NCBI GenBank assembly: GCA_039513195.1
Contig: JBCCRM010000013.1
Location: forward strand, 69,925 to 133,924
Reading direction: 5' to 3'
From: Thermohalobaculum sp039513195
GTDB taxonomy: Bacteria > Pseudomonadota > Alphaproteobacteria > Rhodobacterales > Rhodobacteraceae
Length of the DNA: 64,000 bases
Below are positions 34,497 through 44,200 of the stretch, piece by piece. Numbering within the stretch: position 1 is the stretch's first letter; every line of letters starts with the position of its first letter. The notes beneath the pieces are model-generated. The model made no database searches. It worked only from the letters and a program-made list of their open reading frames with translations, and was not told where the DNA came from. The position numbers were made by a program, and so were the translations under genes.

Positions 34497-35800
34497 GCGA
34501 CCCAGGGACCATCGCGATCCTCCTGTTCGCCGCCATGGCGCTGATGTTGGCGAGCGGAATTTGGGTCGCCGTTAGCCTAACCGCCGTCGGCTTCATTGCG
34601 CTGGAGTTCTTCTCCGCAGCCCCGGCAGGATCGCTGCTGGCAAGCACGGTTTGGGATTCAAGCTGGAACTGGGCCCTCACAGCGCTGCCGCTCTTCATCT
34701 GGATGGGGGAGATCCTGTTCCGAACCCGGCTGTCCGAGGACATGTTCCACGGGATCAGCCCGGTGGTCGGCCGGCTCCCCGGCGGTCTTCTGCATGTCAA
34801 TGTGCTCGGCTGCGGCGTCATGGCGGCGGTCGCGGGGTCGAGCGCGGTGACCTGCGCCACGGTCGGTCGCATGAGTGTGCCGGAGCTGAAGCGCCGCGGC
34901 TATGACGAGCGGCTGACCATCGGCACCCTGGCTGGGTCCGGCACCTTGGGCCTTTTGATCCCGCCCTCGATCATGCTGATCGTCTATGGAGTGATCGCCC
35001 AGCAATCGATCTCACGGCTGTTCATCGCCGGCGTCGTGCCCGGGCTGATGCTGGTCGGTCTCTTCATGAGCTATGTGGCGCTGCGGGCCTCACTGAACCC
35101 AAGCTTAGCACCGCTGGAGACCGAGCGGTTAAGCCTTCGCGAGAAGCTGAGCCGCGCCAAGCTGCTAATCCCAGTGGTGTTGCTGATCTTCGTGGTGATC
35201 GGCTCGATCTATGGCGGCTTCGCCACCCCCACCGAGGCGGCGACCATGGGCGTTGTCGGCGCGCTCGGCCTAGCCGCGTGGTCGCGAAGCCTGACGCCGG
35301 CCTCCTTCCTGGATGCGCTAATGGGGGCGGTGCGCACCTCGACCATGATCGCGTTTATCTTGGCCGGTGCGGCGTTTCTCTCGATCGCCATGGGCTTCAC
35401 CGGGGTGCCGCGGGTCATCGCCGCCGAGGTCGAATCCTGGAACCTCAACAGCTACCAACTGCTGGCGGTGCTGACGCTGCTCTACATCCTGCTCGGCTGT
35501 TTCCTGGACGGCGTATCGATGATGGTGCTGACCGCCAGCGTGGTCTTGCCGATGGTGAAGGCGGCCGGGATCGACCTCCTCTGGTTCGGGATCTTCACGG
35601 TTCTGGTGGTGGAGATGGCGCAGATCACGCCGCCGGTCGGCTTCAACCTCTTCGTCCTGCAATCGCTCACCGGGCGAGACATCCTGCAGGTGACGCGGGC
35701 CTCGCTGCCGTTCTTCCTGCTGATGCTGCTGGGTATCGTGATCATCGTGGTGTTTCCGCAGATCGTCCTGGCGCCGGTCCAGTTGATGATCGCGCGGTAG
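34493..35800 (+). CDS. dctM: TRAP transporter large permease subunit (DctM family)
   Basis: A 435-residue polytopic permease that uses an ion gradient to take up the ligand delivered by the DctP protein. Typical DctM segments include LPLFIWMGEILFRTRLSEDM, VAGSSAVTCATVGRMSVPEL, GTLAGSGTLGLLIPPSIMLI and the C-terminal MAQITPPVGFNLFVLQSLTG. The GTG start overlaps the dctQ stop. The gene is the last of the operon and converges with hyuB across the palindromic element at 35831-35940. Confidence 0.94.
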   Translation: MSDPGTIAILLFAAMALMLASGIWVAVSLTAVGFIALEFFSAAPAGSLLASTVWDSSWNWALTALPLFIWMGEILFRTRLSEDMFHGISPVVGRLPGGLLHVNVLGCGVMAAVAGSSAVTCATVGRMSVPELKRRGYDERLTIGTLAGSGTLGLLIPPSIMLIVYGVIAQQSISRLFIAGVVPGLMLVGLFMSYVALRASLNPSLAPLETERLSLREKLSRAKLLIPVVLLIFVVIGSIYGGFATPTEAATMGVVGALGLAAWSRSLTPASFLDALMGAVRTSTMIAFILAGAAFLSIAMGFTGVPRVIAAEVESWNLNSYQLLAVLTLLYILLGCFLDGVSMMVLTASVVLPMVKAAGIDLLWFGIFTVLVVEMAQITPPVGFNLFVLQSLTGRDILQVTRASLPFFLLMLLGIVIIVVFPQIVLAPVQLMIAR

Positions 35801-35830
35801 AGTACCGCTGCGGGTCGCCGGATCTGGTTG

Positions 35831-35940
35831 TCTAGAGCACTTTCCAGCCAATCTGAGTCAGATTGGCGTCGCGAAAATGCGTCAAAACAATATCTTAGAG
35901 CGCGAGAACCGATGCAATCAGGTCGGAAAGCGCTCTAAAG
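35831..35940. repeat. Palindromic MITE-like intergenic element
   Basis: A roughly 110-base element between convergent genes. The outer arms TAGAGCACTTTCC (35833-35845) and GGAAAGCGCTCTA (35925-35937) are inverted repeats with one mismatch. Just inside the left arm is a perfect 9-base palindrome, CCAATCTGA/TCAGATTGG (35848-35866, one-base centre). A further TTAGAGCGC lies at 35895-35903. Elements with AGAGC-CTTTCC ends are a common type of intergenic repeat in alphaproteobacteria, which is why I call it MITE-like; only this copy is seen in the window. It may also act as a transcription stop. Confidence 0.75.
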
Positions 35941-36057
35941 CGTGGGCAGAGGCCCCTCGCCTCTGGTATGTTAGGACAGGAGAACCGCCGGGGGATCCAG
36001 CTCGGTCCAGCGCGACTATGTGGCACCCCGCGATGCCAGAACCTGCCAATGCGCGGT

Positions 36058-37722
36058 TTATCCGCCGCCATAGACCTTTCGCGCGACCTCCGGCGAGACC
36101 AGCTCTTCCTCGACATCGGCCTCGACCCGGGCAGGCGCCCGCTCCGCCGGCGCTCCGATCCCACCGCCCCCAGGCGTGAGGACCACAAGCCGCTCGCCCG
36201 GGGGCACCGTCTGGAAGCCCTTGCCCCGGAACACGGTACCCGATGCCAGGCCAACATAACCGGCGGCACCATCCGACCCGCCATCCCGCCCGCGGGCCGG
36301 GTGGTCGATCCGATCATAGGCGGCGAGCAGCTCGAAGGGCTCGCCGATCCGGCTCTCCACCTCGATGGTCTGGCCCAGCCCACCACGCGTGCGTCCGGCG
36401 CCCCCGGAGTCTGCCCGAAGCTCCTTTCGCCAAAAGACCAGCGGCGTGACAGCCTCCGCGATCTCCACCGGCGTGCCCTTGACGCCCGACGGATAGGCCG
36501 TCGCCGACAGCCCGTCGAGGCCGGGCCGAGCACCGGTACCGCCATTCGAGGTGACCGCCATAGTGAAGCCATAGTTCCCGCCATCCCGTGCCGCAACACC
36601 CCGGACATTGAGGTTCCAGAGGCAGGACGTCCCCTCTGCCGGCGTGCGATCCGGCGCCACTTGGCGCAGCGCGCCAAAGACCACATCCGGCAGCATCTGC
36701 CCGATCACATGGCGCGAGGCGACCGGCGCGGGCTTGACAGCATTGACTATGCACCCTGCCGGCCCCGTCACGGTAAAGGGCGCGAGGGAGCCCGCATTGT
36801 TCGGCACGCTGGGCGCAATCGCACAGCCGAGCCCGAAGACGGTATAGGCGGTGGTGTAGGACAGGGGCACATTGATGCCACGCTTCGCCTGGGGCGAGGT
36901 GCCGGTATAGTCGACCAGCACACCCTCGTCGGTCACGGTCAGCGACAGGGCGAGCGTCACAGGCGCCTCGTAGCCGTCGACCACCATCTCGCTCTGCCAG
37001 GTGCCTTTCGGCAACGTCGCCACCTCCGCCAGCACGGCCTCCCGCGAGCGCGACAGGATATGCTCGGCCAGCCCGTCCAGATCCGAGAGGCCGAACTCCG
37101 CCATCATCTCGGAGAGCCGCTTCACGCCCACATCGTTACAGGCGGCGAGGGAGTAGACATCGCCCTCCGTGTCGATCGGCAGGCGCGTGTTGGCCCGGAT
37201 CATGGCGAGCAATGTCTCGTTCAGGACACCGCCCTCGGCGAGCTTGAGGAAGGGGATATAAAGCCCCTCCATGAAAACATCTGTCGCGTCGGGGCCGAAG
37301 CCAATCCCGCCGATATCCATCAGATGCGAGGTGCAGGAAAAGAGGCCGACCAGTCGCCCCTGATGGAAGGCCGGGGTGGTCAGGACGAAGTCGTTCAGAT
37401 GCCCCGTGCCCATCCAGGGATCGTTGGTGATGTAGATGTCGCCGGGCCGCATGGTCTTGCACGGAAAGTGGTCGATGAAATGCTTCACCGACTCAGCCAT
37501 CGAGTTCACATGCCCAGGCGTCCCGGTAACAGCCTGGGCGAGCATCCGGCCCTGGGTGTCGAACACACCGGCGGAGAGATCGCCGCATTCTCGCACAATC
37601 GGGCTGAACGCGGTGCGGAGCAGCACTTGCGCCTGCTCTTCGACCACGGCGATCAGGCGCGACCACATGATCTGCAGGTCCAGTGGCGAGAGATCGGATG
37701 ACGGCGCAGCGGTGTCGGGCAT
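36058..37722 (-). CDS. hyuB: Hydantoinase B/oxoprolinase family subunit
   Basis: A 554-residue HyuB-type protein, the partner of HyuA in ATP-dependent ring opening of hydantoins, 5-oxoproline and related lactams. Characteristic segments are LRTAFSPIVRECGDLSAGVF, MLAQAVTGTPGHVNSMAES, PGDIYITNDPWMGTGHLNDF, VLTTPAFHQGRLVGLFSCTS and the glycine-rich C-terminal VLTPGGGGIGAPAER. It follows hyuA by two bases, indicating a hyuA-hyuB operon. Together with the amidase gene nearby the pair could convert a cyclic ureide to a carbamoyl or amide product; the exact ring substrate is unresolved. Confidence 0.92.
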   Translation of the reverse strand: MPDTAAPSSDLSPLDLQIMWSRLIAVVEEQAQVLLRTAFSPIVRECGDLSAGVFDTQGRMLAQAVTGTPGHVNSMAESVKHFIDHFPCKTMRPGDIYITNDPWMGTGHLNDFVLTTPAFHQGRLVGLFSCTSHLMDIGGIGFGPDATDVFMEGLYIPFLKLAEGGVLNETLLAMIRANTRLPIDTEGDVYSLAACNDVGVKRLSEMMAEFGLSDLDGLAEHILSRSREAVLAEVATLPKGTWQSEMVVDGYEAPVTLALSLTVTDEGVLVDYTGTSPQAKRGINVPLSYTTAYTVFGLGCAIAPSVPNNAGSLAPFTVTGPAGCIVNAVKPAPVASRHVIGQMLPDVVFGALRQVAPDRTPAEGTSCLWNLNVRGVAARDGGNYGFTMAVTSNGGTGARPGLDGLSATAYPSGVKGTPVEIAEAVTPLVFWRKELRADSGGAGRTRGGLGQTIEVESRIGEPFELLAAYDRIDHPARGRDGGSDGAAGYVGLASGTVFRGKGFQTVPPGERLVVLTPGGGGIGAPAERAPARVEADVEEELVSPEVARKVYGGG

Positions 37723-37724
37723 GG

Positions 37725-39824
37725 CTAACCGGGCTCCTCGGCGGGGTGCGGGCGGCGGGTCAGGGTAAGCGCGCCGAGGCCGTCAACCGACGCCTGGAAG
37801 GACCCGGTCACGTAGGTCGACGTCGCGTCTTCCAGGATCAGCGCCGGGCCGGACAGCGTCGCCCCCGGGGCCAAGGTGGCCCGCTCATAGGTCGGAACCT
37901 TCCGCCAGGCGCGGGCGGCGGCGTCGAAGACCTGCCGGGCACCGTTCGGCGCTGGCGCCGTGGTCGCTGCGACGGCCGGCGGTGCTTCAGGCCGCGGCAC
38001 TGCTGCGCCGACCGATACCGACCAGCTGAGGATCTCGATGGCCGCGTCGGGGATGTGCCGCTCGAAAAGCTGGCGGTAGGCATCCTCGAAACGGATGCGC
38101 AGGTCTACGGCATCGGCTGCCGTCAAGGTCCGCAGCGGCAGCCCGACGCGGATTTCATGCCCTTGCCCGGCATAGCGCATGAAAGCCGCTCGCTGTTCTT
38201 GCAGCGCGCCATCGGCGCCCGCGGCCAGATCGCTGGTCTCGCGGTTCATCTCCGCCAAAAGCGCATTCGCGCCCGCTGGATCGAAGGCGTCGAGGCGCAT
38301 GTAGCGGCTGCGCAGCGTCTCGTAGGCGACGGGTGCGCGCAGGAACCCAACCGCCGAGCCGACGCCTGCATCCGCGGGCACAATCACGCGGTCGACGCCC
38401 AGCTTCTCTGCCGCCCGGGCGGCATGGAGCGGTGCGGCACCCCCGAACGCGATCAGCGTGTGGTCCTTTAGCGTCGCACCCCGCTCGACCGCATGAACCC
38501 GCGCGGCGTTCGACATCTTCTCGTCGACCATCTCGGCCACGCCGAGGGCGCCCATCTCCGGCGGCAGGCCAAGCGGCTCGGCCACATCCCGCCGGATCGC
38601 CTCGCCCGCCGCATCGGGGTTCAGCGGGAATGTGCCACCGGCAAACCGCTCCGGCGCAATACGCCCCAGGGCGACATCGGCGTCGGTGACCGTGGGCAGC
38701 GTGCCGCCGCGGTCATAGCAAACCGGGCCGGGTTCGGAGCCGGCGCTTTTCGGGCCGACCGCGATGGACCGGGTCTCGTCGATCCGCGCGATGGAGCCGC
38801 CGCCCGCACCGATTTCGATCATCTCGATAACCGGGATCCTGATCGGCAAACCGCTGCCCTTCAGGAACCGCGCGGATCGATCGACCTCGAAGGTGCGGGC
38901 GGAAAGGGGGCTGCCATCCTCGATCAGGCATATCTTTGCAGTCGTGCCGCCCATATCGAAGGAGAGGACCCGGTCTTCGCCGCAGGCCGCCGCAATATCG
39001 GCGGCAAGGATCGCGCCCCCTGCCGGGCCCGACTCCACAAGGCGTACCGGGAAGCGACACGCGGCATCGACACTGCAGAGCGACCCGCCGGAGGTCATCA
39101 GCCGCAGCGGCGCCCCGCAGCCGCGGGCGGTCAGGGCCGCCGCCAACCGTCGGAGGTAACCGGCCATGAGCGGCTGCACATAGGCATTGGCAACCGTGGT
39201 CGATGTGCGCTCGTACTCGCGGATCTCCGGGCAGACCTCGGATGAGAGTGAGACGGGCAGCTCCGGCAGCGCCTCGGCAATGATCTCCCTGGCGCGGATC
39301 TCATGGGCGGGGTTTGCATAGGCGTGGAGAAAGGCAATCGCCAGGGACTGCGCGCCCGCATCGGCCGCCCGCATAGCCGCCTCCCGCACCGCGTCTTCGT
39401 CGAGAGGCAACAGCACGCCACCCGTCACATCGATCCGCTCCGGCACCGTGAAGCGGCGCGCGCGCGGCACCAAGGGCGGCTTCTTTTCCAGGTTTAGATC
39501 GTACTGGTCGTAGCGCCCCTCATCTGCGATCGCGATTACATCGCGGAAACCGTCGGTCGCGATAAGGGCGGTCACCGCGCCCTTACGCTCGATGATCGCA
39601 TTGGTCGCAAGCGTTGTCCCGTGGACGAAGAAGTCGATCTCGCCAAAGGCCGCCCCCAGCGAACCGAGTGCCTGCTCGACGCCCGCCAGAAGCGCTTCCT
39701 CTGGGGCACCAGGGGTGCTCAGCACCTTTGCGGAGGCCCGCGCCTCCCCACACTCGGCCACCACATCCGTGAAGGTGCCGCCGATATCGACGGCCATGCC
39801 GAGTTTTCCATCCGAAGCGCCCAT
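37725..39824 (-). CDS. hyuA: Hydantoinase A/oxoprolinase family subunit
   Basis: A 699-residue HyuA-type subunit of the acetone carboxylase/hydantoinase/5-oxoprolinase family, carrying the ATP site. The N-terminal phosphate loop AVDIGGTFTDVVAE, the adenine-site region FFVHGTTLATNAIIERKGA, LSFDMGGTTAKICLIEDG and AFGGAAPLHAARAAEKLGV are all intact. The start at MGASDGKLGMAVD is preferred because family members begin shortly before the DIGGTFTD motif; a 12-codon longer ORF exists. It is divergent from the M20 amidase gene across about 170 bases that must hold both promoters, and leads into hyuB. Confidence 0.93.
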   Translation of the reverse strand: MGASDGKLGMAVDIGGTFTDVVAECGEARASAKVLSTPGAPEEALLAGVEQALGSLGAAFGEIDFFVHGTTLATNAIIERKGAVTALIATDGFRDVIAIADEGRYDQYDLNLEKKPPLVPRARRFTVPERIDVTGGVLLPLDEDAVREAAMRAADAGAQSLAIAFLHAYANPAHEIRAREIIAEALPELPVSLSSEVCPEIREYERTSTTVANAYVQPLMAGYLRRLAAALTARGCGAPLRLMTSGGSLCSVDAACRFPVRLVESGPAGGAILAADIAAACGEDRVLSFDMGGTTAKICLIEDGSPLSARTFEVDRSARFLKGSGLPIRIPVIEMIEIGAGGGSIARIDETRSIAVGPKSAGSEPGPVCYDRGGTLPTVTDADVALGRIAPERFAGGTFPLNPDAAGEAIRRDVAEPLGLPPEMGALGVAEMVDEKMSNAARVHAVERGATLKDHTLIAFGGAAPLHAARAAEKLGVDRVIVPADAGVGSAVGFLRAPVAYETLRSRYMRLDAFDPAGANALLAEMNRETSDLAAGADGALQEQRAAFMRYAGQGHEIRVGLPLRTLTAADAVDLRIRFEDAYRQLFERHIPDAAIEILSWSVSVGAAVPRPEAPPAVAATTAPAPNGARQVFDAAARAWRKVPTYERATLAPGATLSGPALILEDATSTYVTGSFQASVDGLGALTLTRRPHPAEEPG

Positions 39825-39996
39825 GAGCCAGACGCTGCCCAGCCTGTCGGGCAGATGCAAGCGATTTCAACACAATGCCACCGATGCCCGTTTCTTCATC
39901 GGCAGCGCGCCTGAAAAGCGGGCGTCCCTTGCGGAGACGCCGTTTTCTGTGACAGCGTCTGCGGCGTAATCCGATCTTCAGCAAGGACAGCATGCA

Positions 39997-41226
39997 ATGG
40001 CGCAGGCCAATCCGGACCGGGTCCTCCGCGACCTCTATGCGTTGCGGGAGGTCGGCCGCTACAAAACCGGCGTGCACCGACCGACCCTGTCGGCGGAGGA
40101 TCTTCAGACCCGCCATTGGCTGGCCAAAGAACTGCGCGCAATCGGGCATGCGGCACAGATCGACGGGATCGCCAATGTGATTGGCCGCGCGCCGGGATCG
40201 GGGCCCAAGATCCTCGCCGGTTCGCATATCGAGAGCCAGAACTATGCCGGCTGGCTCGATGGCGCCCTCGGTGTCGTCTATGCGCTGGAGGCCGCGCGCG
40301 CAGTCGCCGAGGACTCAGCGCTGACCGCCGCAGGGGCCGGCGTCGACGTGATCGCCTTCGCCGACGAGGAGGGACATTTCGGCCATTTCTTCGGCAGCTA
40401 CTCCTTCGTCGGCGCGTTGGCGGAGGAGACGATCGACGCCGCTACCGACCGCACCGATGGCCGCCGCCTCAGGCATGCGCTGGCGGAGGCGGGGCTCGGC
40501 GACACGCCCCGCGCCCGGATGGAGCAGGGCCGCTGCCGCGCGTTCCTGGAGGCGCATATCGAACAGGGCGACAGCCTAGAGGCGGCGGGGCTGACGATCG
40601 GCGTCGTCACCAGCATCGTCGCGATTTGGCAGTACCGGGTGGTTGTGGAGGGCGTGCAGAACCATGCCGGCACCACCAGCATGGCGCGCCGCAAGGACGC
40701 GGGCGCCGCGCTGCGGCGGATTTGCGCGCGGATCGAGGAAGCCTTTCCGCAGGCCGCCGGTCCGGCCAGTGTCTGGACGGTGGGGCGCATCACCCTCGAC
40801 CCCGGCGCGCCGAGCATTGTGCCGGGACGGGCGGAGATGCTGTTCCAGCTCCGCGATTCCGACCCGGCGGTTCTCGACCGTTTGCACGCCCTCTTGGCCG
40901 AGTTGGTGGCGGAGGAGGATCGCACTGGGCCCTGCACCGCGCGGGTCGAAACACTGGGCCAAAGCACGCCCGCCCATATGGATGCCGCCGTGCAGGCGGC
41001 CATCGAGGCAGCGGCCGAGCAGCACGCACCCGGGCGCCATTTGCGAATGCCGAGCGGCGCGGGCCATGACGCACAGAACCTCGCGCCACATCTGCCGACC
41101 GGCATGCTCTTCGTGCCCAGCATCGGCGGCATCAGCCATCATTGGACTGAGAACACCGCCGACGACGACATCGCAACAGGCGCAACCGTGTTCGTGGACG
41201 CTGTCGACCGTCTGCTGAAAGCCTGA
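39997..41226 (+). CDS. M20-family Zn-dependent amidase, N-carbamoyl-L-amino-acid hydrolase/ureide type
   Basis: A 409-residue dinuclear metallohydrolase of the HyuC/AllC group. Metal-site and catalytic segments are ILAGSHIESQNYAGWLDGAL (normally GSHxDS, here Glu in place of Asp), FADEEGHFG, LEAHIEQGDSLEA, VQNHAGTTSMARRKDAG, PSGAGHDAQ and the late metal ligand in GISHHWTENT. Enzymes of this type hydrolyse N-carbamoyl amino acids, allantoate or ureidoglycolate. Divergent placement from hyuAB argues for the second step after ring opening. The substrate specificity cannot be decided from the sequence. Confidence 0.9.
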   Translation: MAQANPDRVLRDLYALREVGRYKTGVHRPTLSAEDLQTRHWLAKELRAIGHAAQIDGIANVIGRAPGSGPKILAGSHIESQNYAGWLDGALGVVYALEAARAVAEDSALTAAGAGVDVIAFADEEGHFGHFFGSYSFVGALAEETIDAATDRTDGRRLRHALAEAGLGDTPRARMEQGRCRAFLEAHIEQGDSLEAAGLTIGVVTSIVAIWQYRVVVEGVQNHAGTTSMARRKDAGAALRRICARIEEAFPQAAGPASVWTVGRITLDPGAPSIVPGRAEMLFQLRDSDPAVLDRLHALLAELVAEEDRTGPCTARVETLGQSTPAHMDAAVQAAIEAAAEQHAPGRHLRMPSGAGHDAQNLAPHLPTGMLFVPSIGGISHHWTENTADDDIATGATVFVDAVDRLLKA

Positions 41227-41275
41227 TCTGCAGGCCAGTGTCGGCATCGGCTGCCAAGTCCCGGCTGCGGACTGG

Positions 41276-44200
41276 CTAAAGCAGCATGTCCCATGCCTCC
41301 TCGACCGGGGACAGGTCACCCATGCCCACCAGCTCTGGTGCCGGTAGATCACCCGCATGCGGCCGGACACGTTGCGCTGCGATCAGATCGTCCGCAGCGC
41401 CCGCGGCATCGGCCTCGATCCGGGTGAAGCTGACATCCATCAGGTTAAAGTCGGAACTGTCAGTCCCCACGCCGCCCTGAGTCCGGAAACCCTTGGCGCC
41501 ATGGCCGAAATGGGTCGCCTCGATCTCGAGGCGGGCAATCGGCTCGTCGACCGAGATCTCATGGGCCAGCCTGATCTTGGCTCTGCCCGACACGCCGGAA
41601 AGATCGGTGATGGTCTGATCAGGGCCGATCAGACCGGTCTCCATCTCTTGGCCCGCCGCACCGAAGGCGGTCCATTTACCGGTCTCCGGCGTGCCGCCGG
41701 ACTCGGTCAGGCCAAGCTGGCCGATGCCGATTTCGACATTCGTTACCAGGCCGCCGAAATCGACAATCAGCACCTCGGACGCGGCGTCGTCGGGGTCGCG
41801 CCGACCGCCCAAATCCACATTGTCGATTTGCGACCAGCGGCTGTTCGGGCCAGCGACGCCGAGGCCGATATTGACGAACTGCGTGTCCAGGACGACTTGG
41901 CCCGCCCCGCCGCCGGGCGACAGCGCCGAGACGGTCACCCCGGCGCCCCAGTCTTGGGTCCCATCGCCATTGTCGCTGAGCGGATCGTCCTCGGCGGAAA
42001 GCGTGATAGCATCGCCCAGCGCAGGCAAAGGATCCGTCTCGGGTTCGGGCTGCGGATCGGGCGCAGGCTCTGCCGGACCCGCGGGCGCGATCGAGAACCG
42101 GTCGATATCGATGATCGACTTTTCACTGCCCACGAACACGAAGTAGAGGTCCTGGCTGCCGGAAAGCGGCCCGAGATCGACCGTTGCCGTCTGATAGGCC
42201 GTCCACCCGCCGGTGCCCGCCGTTGCGAAGGACGCCAACAGCGGACCGACCGGCGCACCGGTCCGGATCTCGACCGCGCCGCCCTTGGATCCGGAGGCAA
42301 AGGTGAGCGTCAAGGCATGCATCATTGCTGGTTCGTCGCCGAAATCGACGGCATCGTAGCGCACCCATTCGCCGTCCCGCGTAGCCCCGATCTGGGTGAC
42401 AGAGCCTTTTGTGTAGATGCCCACTCCTTGCGTGGCGTCGAAGTCCTCCGCCTCGAAGGTTTGGACATCGCCCTCGGGCGTGGGTTCAGGGTCAGGGCCT
42501 GGATCGGGCATGGGATCCGGATCAGGCGCCGGATCTGGGTCGGGCACAGGCTCCTCGACCGGATCTGGGTCGGGCACAGGCGTTGGCTCCGCGGTCGGAT
42601 CGACTCGGGTATAGGTGACACTCCGCAGCGTGTATTCCGAGCTGTTCCTGCCGCCATTGCCGGAGATCTGGCCGGCGTCGAAGGGCGTGTCGCCATGGCC
42701 GAACTCGGTCGCCTCCAGGACCAGCCGATGCACTGGCTCAGGCGCCGTCACCGCGAACCGATAGCGGCCGTAAGAGCCCGGGATCAGCCCGTCGAGGCTC
42801 GTCTCGGGCCCGATCAGGCCGGTGGCGATCTCGCCACCATCGGCGCCGAGGGCAGTCCATTTCCCGGTCTCGGGAAGGTTCACCCCGCCGATCTTGGGCC
42901 CCTCCTCGCCGCCGAGATGGCCGACCTCGAAAACCAAATCGCGCACCCCGCTGCCAAAATCGACCACCAGGCGCTCGCTGGCGTCCTGCTCCCGCATGTA
43001 GTCGATCTGATAGCCGATGCGGTCGTCCGGACCATCGACGCCGATGCCATCCTCCGGCTCCGGGTTCCCGTTCGGGTTGGTCTTGCGATACTTGATTTGC
43101 GCCGGGTCGCCATAGATGTCGAAGGCCGCGACCGAGACGCCGTCCTCCCAGTCCTGTTCGTCGGTCGTGTTGGCGGCGAAGGTCCTCTTGCCGACCGTGA
43201 GGGTCGTCTCGCCGGCGGGCGGCGCCGGCTCGGGCGCTGGGCCTGGTTCGGGATCCGGTTCCGGAGCCGGATCGGGCTCAGGATCCGGCATCGGGTCGGG
43301 GTCAGGTGTGGGGTCTGGGTCAGGGGCGGGCGGGGCTTCTCCGGCTATCGTCGCAATCTCGAACCAGTCTACATCCATGATGGATTTCGCACTGCCGACA
43401 AAAACGAAGTAGAGATCCTTCCGCCCACTCAGCGCGCCGAGATCTAGGGAAACCGTCTCATAGCTGCCCCAACCGCCCGTGTTGCCGGTGTCGTACGAGG
43501 CGAGCAGTGGCCCATCCGGCGCATCGGTCCGGATCTGCAGGGTCCCACCCTTCGACCCCGATGACAGCCGCAGCGTGATCGCCTGATCGGCCGCCGCGTC
43601 GGCGCCGAAATCGACGCCGTCATAGCGCACCCATTCGCCATTGCGTGTCGCACCGATCTGCGTGTTGCCCGCCCAGCCGAAGACACCGACGCCTTCGGTG
43701 GCATCGAAGTCTTCCGCCTCGATCCGCTGCACCGCAGGCGGATCCGCAGGTGCCGTGTCCTGCACCGTCGCCGTGATCTGCAGCGGCGCGCTGGCCGCGC
43801 TGCCGTCCGAAGCGCTGACCGATAGCGTATAGGTGCCGCGATCCGCCGCTTGTGGGTCGAAGACCAGGACATTGCCGTCGAGGGCAGCGAAGTCCGGTGC
43901 CCCTGCGAGCGCGTAGGAGAGCGCGTCGCCATCGGCATCGTCGAACAGATCGTCTAGTGGGATGCGGGTCTCCTCCCCCTCCTCCGCCGTGACGGCGAGA
44001 TCCGGGGCGAGCGGGACCGGTGGCGCATTTCCGGGTTCCGGAGCAGGCTCATCGCCGGGGGAAGCGAGCGCGGTGATCTTCGCCGCGCTCAGGCGCGTGT
44101 CGAAAACCTGCAGACCGGTGACGTCGCCCGTGAACGGATGCACCAGCTCATCGGCCGTCTCGGCAGACGACCCCCACTGGCTCGCCCCGATCACAATCGG

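Noticed and set aside
35968..37701. A 577-codon plus-strand frame opposite hyuB
   Set aside because: The minus-strand hyuB is unmistakable and continuous with hyuA; the plus frame has no motif or start site.
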